A stretch of DNA of 64,000 bases from Candidatus Hydrogenedentota bacterium (GCA_029556545.1 JAKQEQ010000085.1:1-64000); one strand, 5' to 3'; counted from the first letter of the stretch, positions 1 through 9,774 are shown. Program-made: numbers and translations. The notes: generated from the sequence alone by a model not told the origin.

Positions 1-30
1 GAGGATGAAAATGCGCGACGCATGTGGACT

Positions 31-100
31 GCGCAAGCTTGCTTGCGCTCTTGTCCGGCAAGCTAGCTTGCTGGACGGGAAAGCTGGAGCAAGCTCCAGC
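31..100. repeat. Cluster of three hairpin palindromes
   Basis: Three inverted repeats stand shoulder to shoulder: 31-48 (arms GCGCAAG/CTTGCGC), 54-75 (TCCGGCAAGC/GCTTGCTGGA, one mismatch) and 83-100 (GCTGGAGC-AA-GCTCCAGC, perfect). They lie just past the stop of the PpiD-like gene, so they could end its transcript, although no T-run follows. They look like a dispersed palindromic element. Nothing else is seen in 1-173. Confidence 0.6.
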
Positions 101-173
101 ACTCCAAAGCGAGTCGATTTTCGGAGTAGCACGAGCACGAGCACGAACTGTTGGCGACTACCGGACCGTGTCG

Positions 174-2060
174 TCAGGCGGGCGGCGTGTCGGGCGGTAC
201 ATCCTGCGGTGCCTCGTCAGGAGAGGACTCTTCCTCGCGGTCGCGGCCGAGGATTTGGCTCAGAAGCGCGTCATTGCGCTTGACCGGCACAGTTTGCAGA
301 CCCCGTTCGAGCAGGTCGGTGAGGTAGTCCTGAAGGACGGTCCGTTCCTGACGCGAGAGTTCGGACTCGCGCATGCGATCGAGTTCTTCCTTCCAGTCGT
401 CCGCGTTCCGCTCCTCTTCGGTCGGGTCAGTCCGCGCGAGCAGGTCCACGAAGAAGGTCTCGCCCATCCCGTTCACCACCGGTCCCGCCATGACGCCCGG
501 CTCGCCGCGGCCGACCATCTCGTAGAGCTGCGAACAGGGGACGCCTTCGACGACGCCGCGCGTCGCCGCGACCTCCTGCGATTCGCCGATCGCGGCTTCG
601 AGTTCCGGGCACAACGTCGGGATATCCTCCAACGTCTTCGCCTCCGCCTTGATCTTGTCCACGAACTCCTGCACCCGCTCCTCGTACTCGGGGGTGGCCT
701 TGGTTGCCGCAACGACGTCTTCGCGCACGCGGTTCCGCACATCCTCCAAGGGCGGAATGGGGCCCTCGACGCGCTCGATTGCGTCCGCCACGTAGAGGTT
801 CATGGCGCCGGTGATGACGTTGAAGCGCGTGTCGCCTTCCTGTGCGCCGACACCGCGCGCGAACGAACGCGCGTCAAATCGCTCGATACCCTCGATCTCC
901 GTGCTGGCCTCGGTGAACTGGCCGGTTCGCTTCACTTCGATCCCGAGTTCCTCGGCGGCGGCTTCGAGATTGCCCATCTCTTTCGCCTTATCCGTGATGC
1001 GCTGCGCTTCCGCCTGGCGGGCCTGGCGCTCCTCGGGTGTCAACGAGGTCTGGAAGTAAATCTGCCGCGCCAGCACTTCGCGCGCGCCCGTTTCCTCGTT
1101 GGCGCGATCATTTTCAACCTTGTAGATGAAGTAGCCGCCCGGCCCATAAATTGGATCGCTGATTTCGCCCGGCGCCATCTCGAAGAGCGGCTTGCGGTGC
1201 GCCAAGTCGAGCTCGGATGGCTGCTGCCAGCCTATCGATCCGCCGTTCTTGCTTTCCTCGGGCAGTTCCGAGACCTCGTCCGCCAGCGCGCCGAAGTCTT
1301 CGCCGGCCCGCGCGCGTTCGAGAATCCGCCTCGCTTCCTCCGGCACAGGCGGCTGCAATGACACGTGCACGTAGACCGCCGTCAATTGGCTCGGCTCCCG
1401 ATAATCCTCCTGGTGCGCCTCGTAGTGTGCGCTCATTTCCTCTTCCGTGGGCTCGACGGGCGGCGCAATCTTCACGTAGCGCACGCGCATCTTCGTCCGA
1501 TTGTCCACCACGCGCTTCTCGATTTCCGAGTCCATCACGCGCGCCGCAGGCGCCGTGATCAGCGCCATGGTGAGGTCCCGCGCGATCTGCGCGCGGATGT
1601 CCATGTACAGTTGGTTCCAATTGCGGGTCGGATTGCTCTTGAGCCAGTCGTTGTACATCGCGGCGTCGAAATCGCCCTGTTCATTCTTGAACTGGTCGCG
1701 CAACCGCTGCTCGACATATTCCTGCGAGAAATCGAAGGCTTGCTGCTCCTCATAGTAAGTCAACAGCGCCTGCTGCGTCAGCCGTTCGAGGATGTCCTGC
1801 ACCGTTCCGTTCCGTTCGAGGTCCCGGTAGGTGACCCGCTCCTCGCCGCGCGACTGCTGCTGCACCGCTTGGTCCAACTGGCGGAGCAACTGGGATCGAT
1901 ACACCGGCACGCCGCCTACTTCGAGGACGACTTCATCGCCGAACTCGCCCTGCATCTGGCGTGCGCGGCCCGGGGTAACCCAGAAAACGAAGGGGATGCC
2001 GATGATAATAATGACCCCCAAGAGTATGTAGCGCTTATACTTGCGCATCAGGTCCTGCAT
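174..2060 (-). CDS. PpiD-like membrane-anchored peptidylprolyl isomerase
   Basis: A 628-residue foldase of the SurA/PpiD type. A single membrane segment (about residues 11-28) follows a short basic cytoplasmic tip, so the bulk should face the periplasm. Residues about 40-220 form the helical SurA/PpiD N-terminal chaperone region. Residues about 225-318 are a parvulin (PPIC) domain, recognisable by the run ending GGSIGW and the later GPGGYFIYKVE. The last 300 residues are charged and helical and end in an acidic, proline-rich tail. The start is supported by AGGAGGAA about 7 bases upstream. The family helps newly exported outer-membrane and periplasmic proteins to fold. murB follows on the same strand after about 140 bases. 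Confidence 0.85.
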   Translation of the reverse strand: MQDLMRKYKRYILLGVIIIIGIPFVFWVTPGRARQMQGEFGDEVVLEVGGVPVYRSQLLRQLDQAVQQQSRGEERVTYRDLERNGTVQDILERLTQQALLTYYEEQQAFDFSQEYVEQRLRDQFKNEQGDFDAAMYNDWLKSNPTRNWNQLYMDIRAQIARDLTMALITAPAARVMDSEIEKRVVDNRTKMRVRYVKIAPPVEPTEEEMSAHYEAHQEDYREPSQLTAVYVHVSLQPPVPEEARRILERARAGEDFGALADEVSELPEESKNGGSIGWQQPSELDLAHRKPLFEMAPGEISDPIYGPGGYFIYKVENDRANEETGAREVLARQIYFQTSLTPEERQARQAEAQRITDKAKEMGNLEAAAEELGIEVKRTGQFTEASTEIEGIERFDARSFARGVGAQEGDTRFNVITGAMNLYVADAIERVEGPIPPLEDVRNRVREDVVAATKATPEYEERVQEFVDKIKAEAKTLEDIPTLCPELEAAIGESQEVAATRGVVEGVPCSQLYEMVGRGEPGVMAGPVVNGMGETFFVDLLARTDPTEEERNADDWKEELDRMRESELSRQERTVLQDYLTDLLERGLQTVPVKRNDALLSQILGRDREEESSPDEAPQDVPPDTPPA

Positions 2061-2107
2061 GACGCGGATTCCTCCTGAATCAAGAATGGATTACGTTCGG
2101 CCTGTGC

Positions 2108-2131
2108 GGCGCGAAGGACGGGTTTCGCGCC
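2108..2131. repeat. Hairpin between murB and the foldase gene
   Basis: Perfect 8-base arms GGCGCGAA/TTCGCGCC enclose an 8-base loop in the short gap between murB (upstream on the minus strand) and the PpiD-like gene. It could be a terminator or attenuator, but it has no T-tract. Confidence 0.35.
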
Positions 2132-2203
2132 GGAAAGTCCCGATAAGCAGCAGAATCTACCACATAACGGCGCGGAGGCGCAAACGAAAGAAGAAGTAAG
2201 GCA

Positions 2204-3076
2204 TCAACGAATAATGCGGACCTCGGGTTCGAGTTCCACGCCGAATTGCTCTCGCACGCGGCTCCGCGCCAGTTGGATCAGGCCGACGATGTCGTCGAAG
2301 CCGGCGTTGTTCTCGTTCATGATGAAGTTGGCGTGCATCGGGCTGATGACCGCGCCGCCCCTGCGCGCGCCCTTGAGGCCGCACGCCTCAATCAGCCGCC
2401 CCGCGTGGTCGCCGGGCGGGTTCTTGAACACGCTGCCGCAGCAATAGCCCCGGGGCTGCTTTTCGAGCCGCCGCGCGATGTAATGGTCGTAAATCGCCCG
2501 CTGGTCCTGGTCCGACACCGTGAATCGGAAGAGGCCGCCCAGGATGACATCCCCTGGCGCGCAGAAATTCTGCCCGCGATAGGTGTAGCGCTCGGGGGTC
2601 ATCGGAATGACGGCAAGCCCCTCCGGGCCGAGGATGTCCACGGATTCCATGAACTGGCACGTGCTGCCGTTGACCGTGCCCGCGTTCATGTAGATGGCCC
2701 CGCCCACGGAGCCGGGAATGCCGGTCAACGCGCCGACGCCGTCATAGTTGTTCGCGAGCATGATCTCGCGGACCACGAAATCGAGGTCGTGGCCGGAACC
2801 GATGGAATAGCGGTGATCGCCCAGGTCGTCCAGCCGCTTCAGGCCCGTCGTGAAGAGGACTACTCCCGGGAATCCTTCATCGGCGATCAGCACGTTTGAT
2901 CCGCCGCCGAGGATCAGCTTGCGTTCCGGCTGCCGCAGCATCCAGGCGTATGCCGCGCGGCACTCGTCCTCGTTGCGGGGCAGCAGAGCCAGGCGCGCCG
3001 GCCCGCCGACGTTGTACAGCGTCGCGGGCGCGAGCGGATAGGCGGCGACCGCGAAGTCGAATGGGGGTGTCTCCAT
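2204..3076 (-). CDS. murB: UDP-N-acetylenolpyruvoylglucosamine reductase
   Basis: MurB reduces UDP-GlcNAc-enolpyruvate to UDP-MurNAc with NADPH and FAD, the second committed step of peptidoglycan synthesis, in the cytoplasm. The 290 residues carry the FAD-binding signatures YNVGGPA near the N-terminus, LGGGSNVLI, and GIPGSVGGAIYMNAG. The proton-donor loop CGSVFKNP contains the catalytic Ser, and the C-terminal LEPEVRIIR supplies the catalytic Glu. Length and motif order suit a complete enzyme. The start has AAGGA very close to the ATG. The gene lies alone between trkH and the foldase gene, not inside a division cluster. Confidence 0.95.
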   Translation of the reverse strand: METPPFDFAVAAYPLAPATLYNVGGPARLALLPRNEDECRAAYAWMLRQPERKLILGGGSNVLIADEGFPGVVLFTTGLKRLDDLGDHRYSIGSGHDLDFVVREIMLANNYDGVGALTGIPGSVGGAIYMNAGTVNGSTCQFMESVDILGPEGLAVIPMTPERYTYRGQNFCAPGDVILGGLFRFTVSDQDQRAIYDHYIARRLEKQPRGYCCGSVFKNPPGDHAGRLIEACGLKGARRGGAVISPMHANFIMNENNAGFDDIVGLIQLARSRVREQFGVELEPEVRIIR

Positions 3077-3142
3077 GTTCCTTACAATAACGGAAACACG
3101 ACCCAGGTTCCCACAGGGCCGCGTGACGGCCTTGACCGGCGG

Positions 3143-4645
3143 TCACTTCGATCGCCAGAAACCCGGTATGAACATTACCAGAACGGCCATGAGTTCGAGT
3201 CGCCCAAGCAACATGCAGAAACACAAGAGCGCCTGACCGCCGACAGGCACCGCGGAGTACGTCTCGGAAGCGCCAATAAGCCCCAGGCCGGGGCCGGTGT
3301 TGCTCATGCAGGAGGCCACCGCCGACACTGCGGATTCCAAGTCCAGTCCGAAGCCCGTTAGCGCGACCGAGCATCCACCCAGACACAAGAGATAGGCCAG
3401 CACGAACAGGACCACGTTCCGCTGCACCCCGTCATCGACTACTTCGCCGTCAATGCGCAGCATACGAACGATATAAGGCCGAAACATGCGTTCAATGCCG
3501 TGGCGCAGCATCTTGAACACCATGATTACGCGGATCACCTTGAGGCCGCCCGCCGTCGAGCCGGCCGAGCCGCCAACACACATCAGAATGATTAGAAGAA
3601 TGCGCGAAAAATGGGGCCACCGATCGAAGTCATCTGTGGTGAATCCCGTATTGGTGGCAATCGAAGTGACACTAAACGCCGCCGCGCGCAAGCTGCGCCA
3701 AAAATCGGGGAACTCGCCAGCGGACGACGTGGCGGGACCCGCCGGGGTCGCGCCCCAGTAACCTGCGACGTTCGTGGCGGCCAACAGGATGGCTCCGGCC
3801 AGCACAAGGATCATCACCCGCCACTCCGTGTTCTTGAAGAAAGCAAGCCCGTCGCCCCGGAGCACGGCAATGTACAAAGCGAAACTCGACGCGCAGCAGA
3901 CCATGAAAAGGATTGTCACCAACTCGACCGAGATACTGTCGTATGCCGCGATACTCTCCTGCCGGGTCGAGAAACCGCCCGTTGCAAACGTGCCGAAGGC
4001 GTGGCACAAGGACTCGAAGAGGTCCATTCGGCCTGTCAACCGCAACGCGAGTGTGTTCAGGACGGTCAGGGCGATACAGGTCTTGAGCAGGATGATCGCG
4101 GCGTCGCGGAGGTGCGGCCGCAGCGCCCGCGGGTTCGGGCCCGAGGCTTCGGTCTTGTAGAGGAGCTTACCGCCCGCGCCGAGGTACGGCAGGATGGCGA
4201 TAAACAGAACGACGATCCCAATGCCGCCCAGCCAGTGGGTGAACGATCTCCAGAACAGCAGGCTGCGCGGCCATGCGCCCAGGTTGTCAATCACACTGGC
4301 GCCGGTCGTTGTAAGGCCGGACACGCTCTCGAAGAAAGCGCCCATCGGCCCAAGCATTCCCGTACACAAGAACGGAAGCGCGCCCAGCGATCCAGCAAGC
4401 ACCCAACTGAAGACGACGATGATTAGCGCCTCGCGCTGATACAGTTGATCGTCCGCGCGTCTCCCGAGCAGAGAAAGCAGCCCCGCCACTATCCAGGCGA
4501 TGCCGACGGCGGTCAGGATGCCCGAAATCGTGCCGTACTCGCCGTAGTAGAGCGCCCAGCCGACAGCAGGCAAGAACGCCGCGCCGGAGCCCGCAGCCAC
4601 GGCGCTGAGCACCCTGGAAATAAGACGCCAGTTGATGATGTGCAT
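3143..4645 (-). CDS. trkH: TrkH/KtrB-family potassium transporter subunit
   Basis: A multi-pass membrane protein of about 500 residues with the four-fold membrane-pore-membrane pattern of the Trk/Ktr/HKT superfamily. Filter-like loops include TTTGASV, ATGGFSTR, TNTGFTTDDF and SNTGPGLG, each carrying the conserved Gly of one pore loop. The family moves K+ inward and is gated by a cytoplasmic TrkA/KtrA protein, which is not in this window. I start it at the internal Met that begins MHIINW instead of nine codons upstream, because that matches the usual TrkH N-terminus. It is divergent from the PLP-enzyme gene across a 200-base gap in which I see no clear signal. Confidence 0.9.
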   Translation of the reverse strand: MHIINWRLISRVLSAVAAGSGAAFLPAVGWALYYGEYGTISGILTAVGIAWIVAGLLSLLGRRADDQLYQREALIIVVFSWVLAGSLGALPFLCTGMLGPMGAFFESVSGLTTTGASVIDNLGAWPRSLLFWRSFTHWLGGIGIVVLFIAILPYLGAGGKLLYKTEASGPNPRALRPHLRDAAIILLKTCIALTVLNTLALRLTGRMDLFESLCHAFGTFATGGFSTRQESIAAYDSISVELVTILFMVCCASSFALYIAVLRGDGLAFFKNTEWRVMILVLAGAILLAATNVAGYWGATPAGPATSSAGEFPDFWRSLRAAAFSVTSIATNTGFTTDDFDRWPHFSRILLIILMCVGGSAGSTAGGLKVIRVIMVFKMLRHGIERMFRPYIVRMLRIDGEVVDDGVQRNVVLFVLAYLLCLGGCSVALTGFGLDLESAVSAVASCMSNTGPGLGLIGASETYSAVPVGGQALLCFCMLLGRLELMAVLVMFIPGFWRSK

Positions 4646-4843
4646 GATCGTGTATGCGCACGCGCGAGGCAAGACCGCCCGCTCCGCCGCGAAAACCCTT
4701 CCTTGGTCCTGGCTGCCTGCGCATCCTGGAAATGGTGGTGCCTAGAGCATAGCAGATTCCCGGATTGCGCCGCCAAGGGTCTGCCGGATAGGATAGGAGC
4801 TGGCAAGCGCGAGGGCGCTGCCGGTGACCGCGGGCACGGGCAC

Positions 4844-5953
4844 ATGCACGACGATCGAGGAAGTACAAACGTTCTGCGGCCGTTGCTGGAGGCTTATCCG
4901 AAGTTGGGCGGCCGTGTGCCGCTCGCGCCGCTCGCGGACTTGCCTACGCCAGCCGAGCGCCTGACCGCGTTCGAGCAGGAACTGGGTCTCGCCTCCCTGC
5001 ATATCAAGCGAGACGACCTCAGCGGGGCCGCCTATGGCGGCAACAAGGTTCGGAAGCTGGAATTCCTCCTGGGCCGGGCACGGCGCGACGGTTGCCGCGC
5101 CGTCATGACCTTCGGCGGCGCCGGATCGAACCATGCGCTCGCCACGGCCATTTACGCCCGGCGTCTCGGCATGGACGCCATCTCGATGCTCGTCCCCCAG
5201 CCCGCCTCCGATGCCGTGCGGCACAATCTGCTCATGGGGTTTAAGGCCGGCGCGGAACTCCACCTTTACCCCGACAAGCGCCGCCTCAAGGCGGGTGTCG
5301 CCGCAGTCACGTACCGACGGCGACGGCGTGACGGACGGCCCCCGATGAACATCCCGGCCGGCGGTTCCTCGACCACGGGCGCGCTTGGCTTCGTCAACGC
5401 CGCGCTCGAACTTGCCGAGCAGGTCGCCGAGGGACTCCTTCCGCCGCCCGACGTGGTCTACGTCGCGGCGGGCACCCTGGGCACCTGCGCGGGGTTGGCG
5501 CTCGGGCTGCGCGCCGCGCACATCGAGACTGCGATCATGGCTGTCCGGGTGACGGAACCAGACTTGGCGAACGAGGCCAAGGCGCGCGCGCTGTTCCAGG
5601 AGACGAACGCGCTTCTTCACGGACTCGACCCCGCGTTCCCGGTCCTCAAGTTCCCCGCGCAGCACTTCACGCTGCGGCACGATTTCTTCGGCGAGGGCTA
5701 TGGGGTATCCACGCCCGCGGATGCCGAGGCGGTGCGTCTGCTCCACGAGACCGCCGGCGTATTGCTGGACCACACCTACACAGGCAAGGCGTTCGCCGCC
5801 CTCATCGCCGATGCGCGGGCGGGCAGGCTGCGAGACAAGAACGTGCTCTTCTGGAATACGTACAACTCGCGTGACCTCACTCAGGCCACAGCGGAAACCG
5901 ACTATCACGACCTGCCCACCGAGTTTCACCCCTATTTCGAGCGGGACGGCTGA
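4844..5953 (+). CDS. PLP-dependent D-cysteine desulfhydrase / ACC deaminase family enzyme
   Basis: A fold-type II PLP enzyme of about 369 residues. The lysine motif GGNKVRKLEFLL near residue 65 holds the Schiff-base Lys. It is followed by FGGAGSNHALATAIYA, the Asn-containing loop that positions the cofactor, and later AGTLGTCAGLALGL, the glycine-rich phosphate cup. Homologues either release pyruvate, ammonia and sulfide from D-cysteine or deaminate 1-aminocyclopropane-1-carboxylate; the sequence alone does not decide. The reading frame is open further upstream to 4445, but that stretch overlaps trkH in antisense and has no family similarity, so I start at 4844. No strong ribosome-binding site is visible. 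Confidence 0.8.
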   Translation: MHDDRGSTNVLRPLLEAYPKLGGRVPLAPLADLPTPAERLTAFEQELGLASLHIKRDDLSGAAYGGNKVRKLEFLLGRARRDGCRAVMTFGGAGSNHALATAIYARRLGMDAISMLVPQPASDAVRHNLLMGFKAGAELHLYPDKRRLKAGVAAVTYRRRRRDGRPPMNIPAGGSSTTGALGFVNAALELAEQVAEGLLPPPDVVYVAAGTLGTCAGLALGLRAAHIETAIMAVRVTEPDLANEAKARALFQETNALLHGLDPAFPVLKFPAQHFTLRHDFFGEGYGVSTPADAEAVRLLHETAGVLLDHTYTGKAFAALIADARAGRLRDKNVLFWNTYNSRDLTQATAETDYHDLPTEFHPYFERDG

Positions 5954-6010
5954 ATCCACCGCCGCCCTTTCAAGCCCCGTAACAACCCAGAGCGAAAGTG
6001 AACCAGACCA

Positions 6011-6847
6011 ATGACCCAATCAGCCCGAATCTTCGCGCTTGCCTTCCTTCTGTCGTGCCTGGCCTTTTCCGGCTTCGCCGAGCCGCGCGCGTGCGCCCAT
6101 CGCGGAGACGTCGCCGCGGCGCCGGAGAACACCATGCCGGCGTTCGCGTCGGCAGTGCGGAAGCGGGCGCCGATGATCGAGTTCGACGTCCAGAAGACAA
6201 AGGACGGATACCTGGTCATCATGCACGATGAGAGCGTGGACCGCACAACGAACGGGAAGGGCATGGTCGCGGACCTGACCTTTGATGAGGTGCGCGCGCT
6301 GGACGCGGGCGCGTGGTTCAGCCCGGAATTCACTGGAACGCGCGTGCCGACGTTCGAGGAAACGTTGGACGCGATTCCGCCGGGAATTCTATGCAACGTT
6401 CATCTGAAGATGGGACCCAAGCTTGCCGCGGATGCCGCGCGAATAATCAAGGTAAAGGGCCGGCTGGTGGATTGCTTTCTCGCGTGCACGGAAGACCAGG
6501 CCATCGAGGCGAAGGCCGTCGTGCCGGAAATCCGCATCTGCAACATGACGCGGCAAGGAACGAACCGCAAGGCCTATGTGGACCGGACCATCGAGCTCGG
6601 GAGCGAATTCATCCAGCTTCCCTTCACGGGCGGCCTCGACGGACTCAAGGAAGACGTGGACCGGCTCCACGCCGCCGGCGTGACGGTGAACTGGTTCCAC
6701 GCCACGAAGGAGCCCGTAATCCGCGCGGTGGCGGCGGCGGGCGTCGATTATCTGCTCACCGATGATCTGGACCTGTGCATGCGTGTCTTGAAAGAGTGCG
6801 GGCGTTCCGAAACCGGCGCGGATTCGCTCATCTCGGGTCTTCGCTAA
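6011..6847 (+). CDS. Exported glycerophosphodiester phosphodiesterase
   Basis: A 278-residue GDPD-family TIM barrel behind a signal peptide (about residues 1-23). The catalytic HRG motif is at His30-Arg31 and is followed by PENT. EFDVQKTKDG and MHDESVDRTTNG supply the metal-binding Glu/Asp pair and the second catalytic His. Late motifs are VNWF and GVDYLLTDD. Such enzymes cut glycerophosphodiesters to glycerol-3-phosphate and an alcohol outside the cytoplasm, recovering carbon and phosphate from lipids. The gene starts 57 bases after the PLP enzyme on the same strand, so the two may be co-transcribed. Confidence 0.88.
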   Translation: MTQSARIFALAFLLSCLAFSGFAEPRACAHRGDVAAAPENTMPAFASAVRKRAPMIEFDVQKTKDGYLVIMHDESVDRTTNGKGMVADLTFDEVRALDAGAWFSPEFTGTRVPTFEETLDAIPPGILCNVHLKMGPKLAADAARIIKVKGRLVDCFLACTEDQAIEAKAVVPEIRICNMTRQGTNRKAYVDRTIELGSEFIQLPFTGGLDGLKEDVDRLHAAGVTVNWFHATKEPVIRAVAAAGVDYLLTDDLDLCMRVLKECGRSETGADSLISGLR

Positions 6848-6860
6848 CTGCCGCACATTT

Positions 6861-7193
6861 TCAGGTGTCCGGCGTGTTTTCCCCTGCATCCAACGTCGTG
6901 GCGTCGCCGACTTTCGCGCGAAGCGCGATCAGCGTCCGCCACATCCGCCGGTAGCGACGGACCCCGATCGCCAGCAGCAGCGCGCCGGCCAGCAGACAGG
7001 CGAGCCCGACGACCGAGAACCACAGCGCGCGGGAAAAATGGACGAACGTGACGCCGGCCAGCAGCAGCGCGAGCGCGGTTCGCACGTAGGCGAGGAGCGT
7101 TCGCTCATTGGCCAGAACGGTCCGGTCCAGCGCCAACTCGTCGCGCAGAATGAGTTGCTTCTCGTCAAATCGGGCGTATGGGGCGTTTCGCAT
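6861..7193 (-). CDS. DUF202 (YidH-like) small membrane protein
   Basis: A 110-residue protein with the DUF202 signature LANERTLLAYVRTALALLLAGV at residues about 27-48. A second hydrophobic helix (about 57-78) and a basic stretch, RRYRRMWRT, follow. The family consists of small inner-membrane proteins of unknown function. It lies between the convergent glycerophosphodiesterase gene and the upstream acylase gene on its own strand, with 35 bases separating it from the latter's stop. Confidence 0.75.
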   Translation of the reverse strand: MRNAPYARFDEKQLILRDELALDRTVLANERTLLAYVRTALALLLAGVTFVHFSRALWFSVVGLACLLAGALLLAIGVRRYRRMWRTLIALRAKVGDATTLDAGENTPDT

Positions 7194-7228
7194 GGCCGTC
7201 TTCGCGCCTTACGGTTCCGTCGAATAGC

Positions 7229-9745
7229 TTATCGCGGCAGGAACCGCATTTCATGTTCTTTCGCGGCCTCGATCTCGTTCCACAGGTAAAGGGCCACGCG
7301 ATACTCGCCCCGAACGAACATCTCGGCCTGATTGTCGTACTGCTTGCTCAGCACGTGGCCGGAATTGCCGGTCGGCAGAACCGTCAGCGAGTGAGCGGGG
7401 TCGGCGAAATCGATCAGCCGCCGCGTCGAAGGTCCCGCCAGCACGTCGAAGTCCGTGCCGCGCCGGTACAGCATATTGTTGATGACCTGCGCCGCGCCCG
7501 GCGAGGGAAACGGCCCGATGTTGAAGATACGGTCGAACAGCGGCAGATAGCCGAACGGATGCTTGAACTCCATCGTATGGAGCGCGCCCCAGGTCCACCG
7601 CGCGGCATCGGGGCCGATGCGCGCATCGAGTTCCGCCTGCGTTTCCTTCAGCGCCCGCAGCAGAATGTCCGACCGCGTCTCGATAATGTCCGGCGTGGCG
7701 ATATCGTCCCAGAACGGCGACGCCTCGTCGTGGATGAAATGCTTGAAGAAGTTCCAATGGTCCGCGACCGTCATGTACGTGGCCAGATTCTCGGGGCCTA
7801 ATTCGTCCTCGATGGCATGCTTCAGCGTCAGGGACCAGAGTATCTCGTAGATGACCGCGCCCTGTGACTCGATGTTGTGGCGGTAGTCCCACGCTTCGAG
7901 CAGCGCGAGCGCCTCGCGCTGCCGCTCGCTGAGCAGGTCTTCGCGGGCGCGCAACTCGCGCGTCAGCACCGGCACGATTTTCGGCGCGGCCCACGCCGTG
8001 TCGTCCATCTGCACGGCCTTCAAGTCCTCGATGGTCCAATCGTGACGCGGCGACAGCAGTTCGACGATGCGCCCCGCGCGGTCCGCCGGTTGCCAGTAGC
8101 CCTGCAATTCGGGGATCACCTTCGGCGACTCGCCCAACGGCTTGAGCGTGGACATATTATTCGCGGTTACGATGAAGCCCCATTCCGGGTTGATCAGATG
8201 CGGGTTGTGCGCGCGGGGCAGGTAGTCGTCCGGACCGATCTCGTCGCGGCCCGACGCGCCGTCGAGCAGCGCCTTGGGGTTCACATGATCCGGCCTGATC
8301 GGCAGCAGCCCCGCCGCCCACCACGCGATGTTGCCCTCTTTGTCGGCGTAAGAGATGTTGATGCCGGGCGACGTGATGAGCGCCACGGCCTGCCCGAAAC
8401 TCTCGAGGTCGCGCGCGTAGCCCATCTGGTAGACCGCGAGGATGTCCGTGTAGGGCACGTTCTGCCAGACCCACCGTAGCGACACGGGCGGCCCGTCGTA
8501 ATGATTGAGTTCGCGCAGGAGGTCAGTGACCACCGGCCCGTGCGGCGTGATCCGCACCTCGCACGTCACGTCGCGCCCGAAGCGGACCCCGATCCGTTCG
8601 CGCTCGACTCGCACGTCCACCCACTCGCCGCGGTGCCGGACCTTGAGCGGGTCGGCCGGGTGGAACGTCTCGATGTACATGTCCACGTCGTCGTTCGCGA
8701 ACATGGTCATGCCCCAGCCCCGGTCCTCGTTGTGGCCGAGCAACGCGAGGGGCACCGGCGCAAGGTAGTAGCCGTAATTCTCGAAGTCGCCGAATTTCAG
8801 ATGCGCCTCGTACCAGATGCTCGGGTTCGTGAACCCGATGTGCGGGTCGTTCGCCAGGATCGCCTTGCCGGATTTCGTGCGCGACGGCGCAAGCACCCAC
8901 GAGTTGCTGCCCATCTGCGGCCCGTAATGGTCCGAGACCAATTGCAGCCCGCCGATCCAATCGCGCAGGGCGTCGAACGCCGCAACCGCCTGCGCCGCGC
9001 CTGCCTCGCCGCCGAGCCGCTGCTCGATGATCGCGCGCGCCTCGTCGATGTTCTCCATCACCGTCACCGCGTCATACTTGTAGCCCGGAAAGAGCGCGTC
9101 CATATCCTTGTCCGGGTGTCGCTGCTTCAGGACCGAGCCCAGCGGGTCCTGCCGGATGCCGTCCGCGAACGTAATGGGCAGGATCGCCGCGACGGCCAGG
9201 CAGTCCACCTTCGTAAACGGTCGCGACGGGATTTGCAGCATGGTGAATTCGAGCGGCAGCGGCCCGTCCTGGATGAAATCGTTCACGCCCGCCACGAAAG
9301 CGTTCATGGCCTCGTTCAGCGGAGCCGGCAGGGTCTTGGCTTCCGTATCGAGATATTCCTCCGCCTTGGCGCGCAGGCGGAACGCGCGCATGATGCGGTC
9401 CACGCGCACCACCGGCGGCCCGAGCAGTTCCGCCAGTTCGCCCCGGGCGAGCCGCCGCATCACCTCCATCTGGAACAGGCGGTCCTGCGCCATGCAATAG
9501 CCGAGCGCGTAATAGGCGTCCGCCTCGTGCTGCGCCAGGATATGCGGCACGCCCCAGTAGTCGCGGACGACACGCACCTCGGCCTTCAGCAGCGGGCTGC
9601 GCACCGTGGCGTCGAGATTCGGCACGGTGCGCGGCGCGAGCGCGTACAGGTAGCCCGCGACGCCCAGCACCGCCAGAACGATTACGAGGAAGCCCCACGT
9701 GAACAGCTTCCAGACGAGACGAAACAAGAACTTCACGATACGCAT
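7229..9745 (-). CDS. Penicillin-acylase-family N-terminal-nucleophile hydrolase
   Basis: An 838-residue precursor of the penicillin amidase/AHL acylase family. An N-terminal membrane segment (about residues 5-33) directs it out of the cytoplasm. The alpha-chain region carries VVRDYWGVPHI and ALGYCMAQDRLFQMEVMRRLARGELAE, typical of the family. Autocleavage is expected before Ser280 in GSNSW, exposing the catalytic Ser. ANDPHIG and the long beta chain follow. Substrates in the family are N-acyl amides such as beta-lactams, acyl-homoserine lactones or lipoamino acids; none can be assigned here. AAGGAGGG about 8 bases upstream supports the start. Confidence 0.88.
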   Translation of the reverse strand: MRIVKFLFRLVWKLFTWGFLVIVLAVLGVAGYLYALAPRTVPNLDATVRSPLLKAEVRVVRDYWGVPHILAQHEADAYYALGYCMAQDRLFQMEVMRRLARGELAELLGPPVVRVDRIMRAFRLRAKAEEYLDTEAKTLPAPLNEAMNAFVAGVNDFIQDGPLPLEFTMLQIPSRPFTKVDCLAVAAILPITFADGIRQDPLGSVLKQRHPDKDMDALFPGYKYDAVTVMENIDEARAIIEQRLGGEAGAAQAVAAFDALRDWIGGLQLVSDHYGPQMGSNSWVLAPSRTKSGKAILANDPHIGFTNPSIWYEAHLKFGDFENYGYYLAPVPLALLGHNEDRGWGMTMFANDDVDMYIETFHPADPLKVRHRGEWVDVRVERERIGVRFGRDVTCEVRITPHGPVVTDLLRELNHYDGPPVSLRWVWQNVPYTDILAVYQMGYARDLESFGQAVALITSPGINISYADKEGNIAWWAAGLLPIRPDHVNPKALLDGASGRDEIGPDDYLPRAHNPHLINPEWGFIVTANNMSTLKPLGESPKVIPELQGYWQPADRAGRIVELLSPRHDWTIEDLKAVQMDDTAWAAPKIVPVLTRELRAREDLLSERQREALALLEAWDYRHNIESQGAVIYEILWSLTLKHAIEDELGPENLATYMTVADHWNFFKHFIHDEASPFWDDIATPDIIETRSDILLRALKETQAELDARIGPDAARWTWGALHTMEFKHPFGYLPLFDRIFNIGPFPSPGAAQVINNMLYRRGTDFDVLAGPSTRRLIDFADPAHSLTVLPTGNSGHVLSKQYDNQAEMFVRGEYRVALYLWNEIEAAKEHEMRFLPR

Positions 9746-9774
9746 GGTCCGCCCGCCCTCCTTAAGGCGCCGCG

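Noticed and set aside
4445..4843. N-terminal extension of the PLP enzyme
   Set aside because: Overlaps trkH in antisense, low-complexity charged residues, and the family N-terminus begins near 4844.
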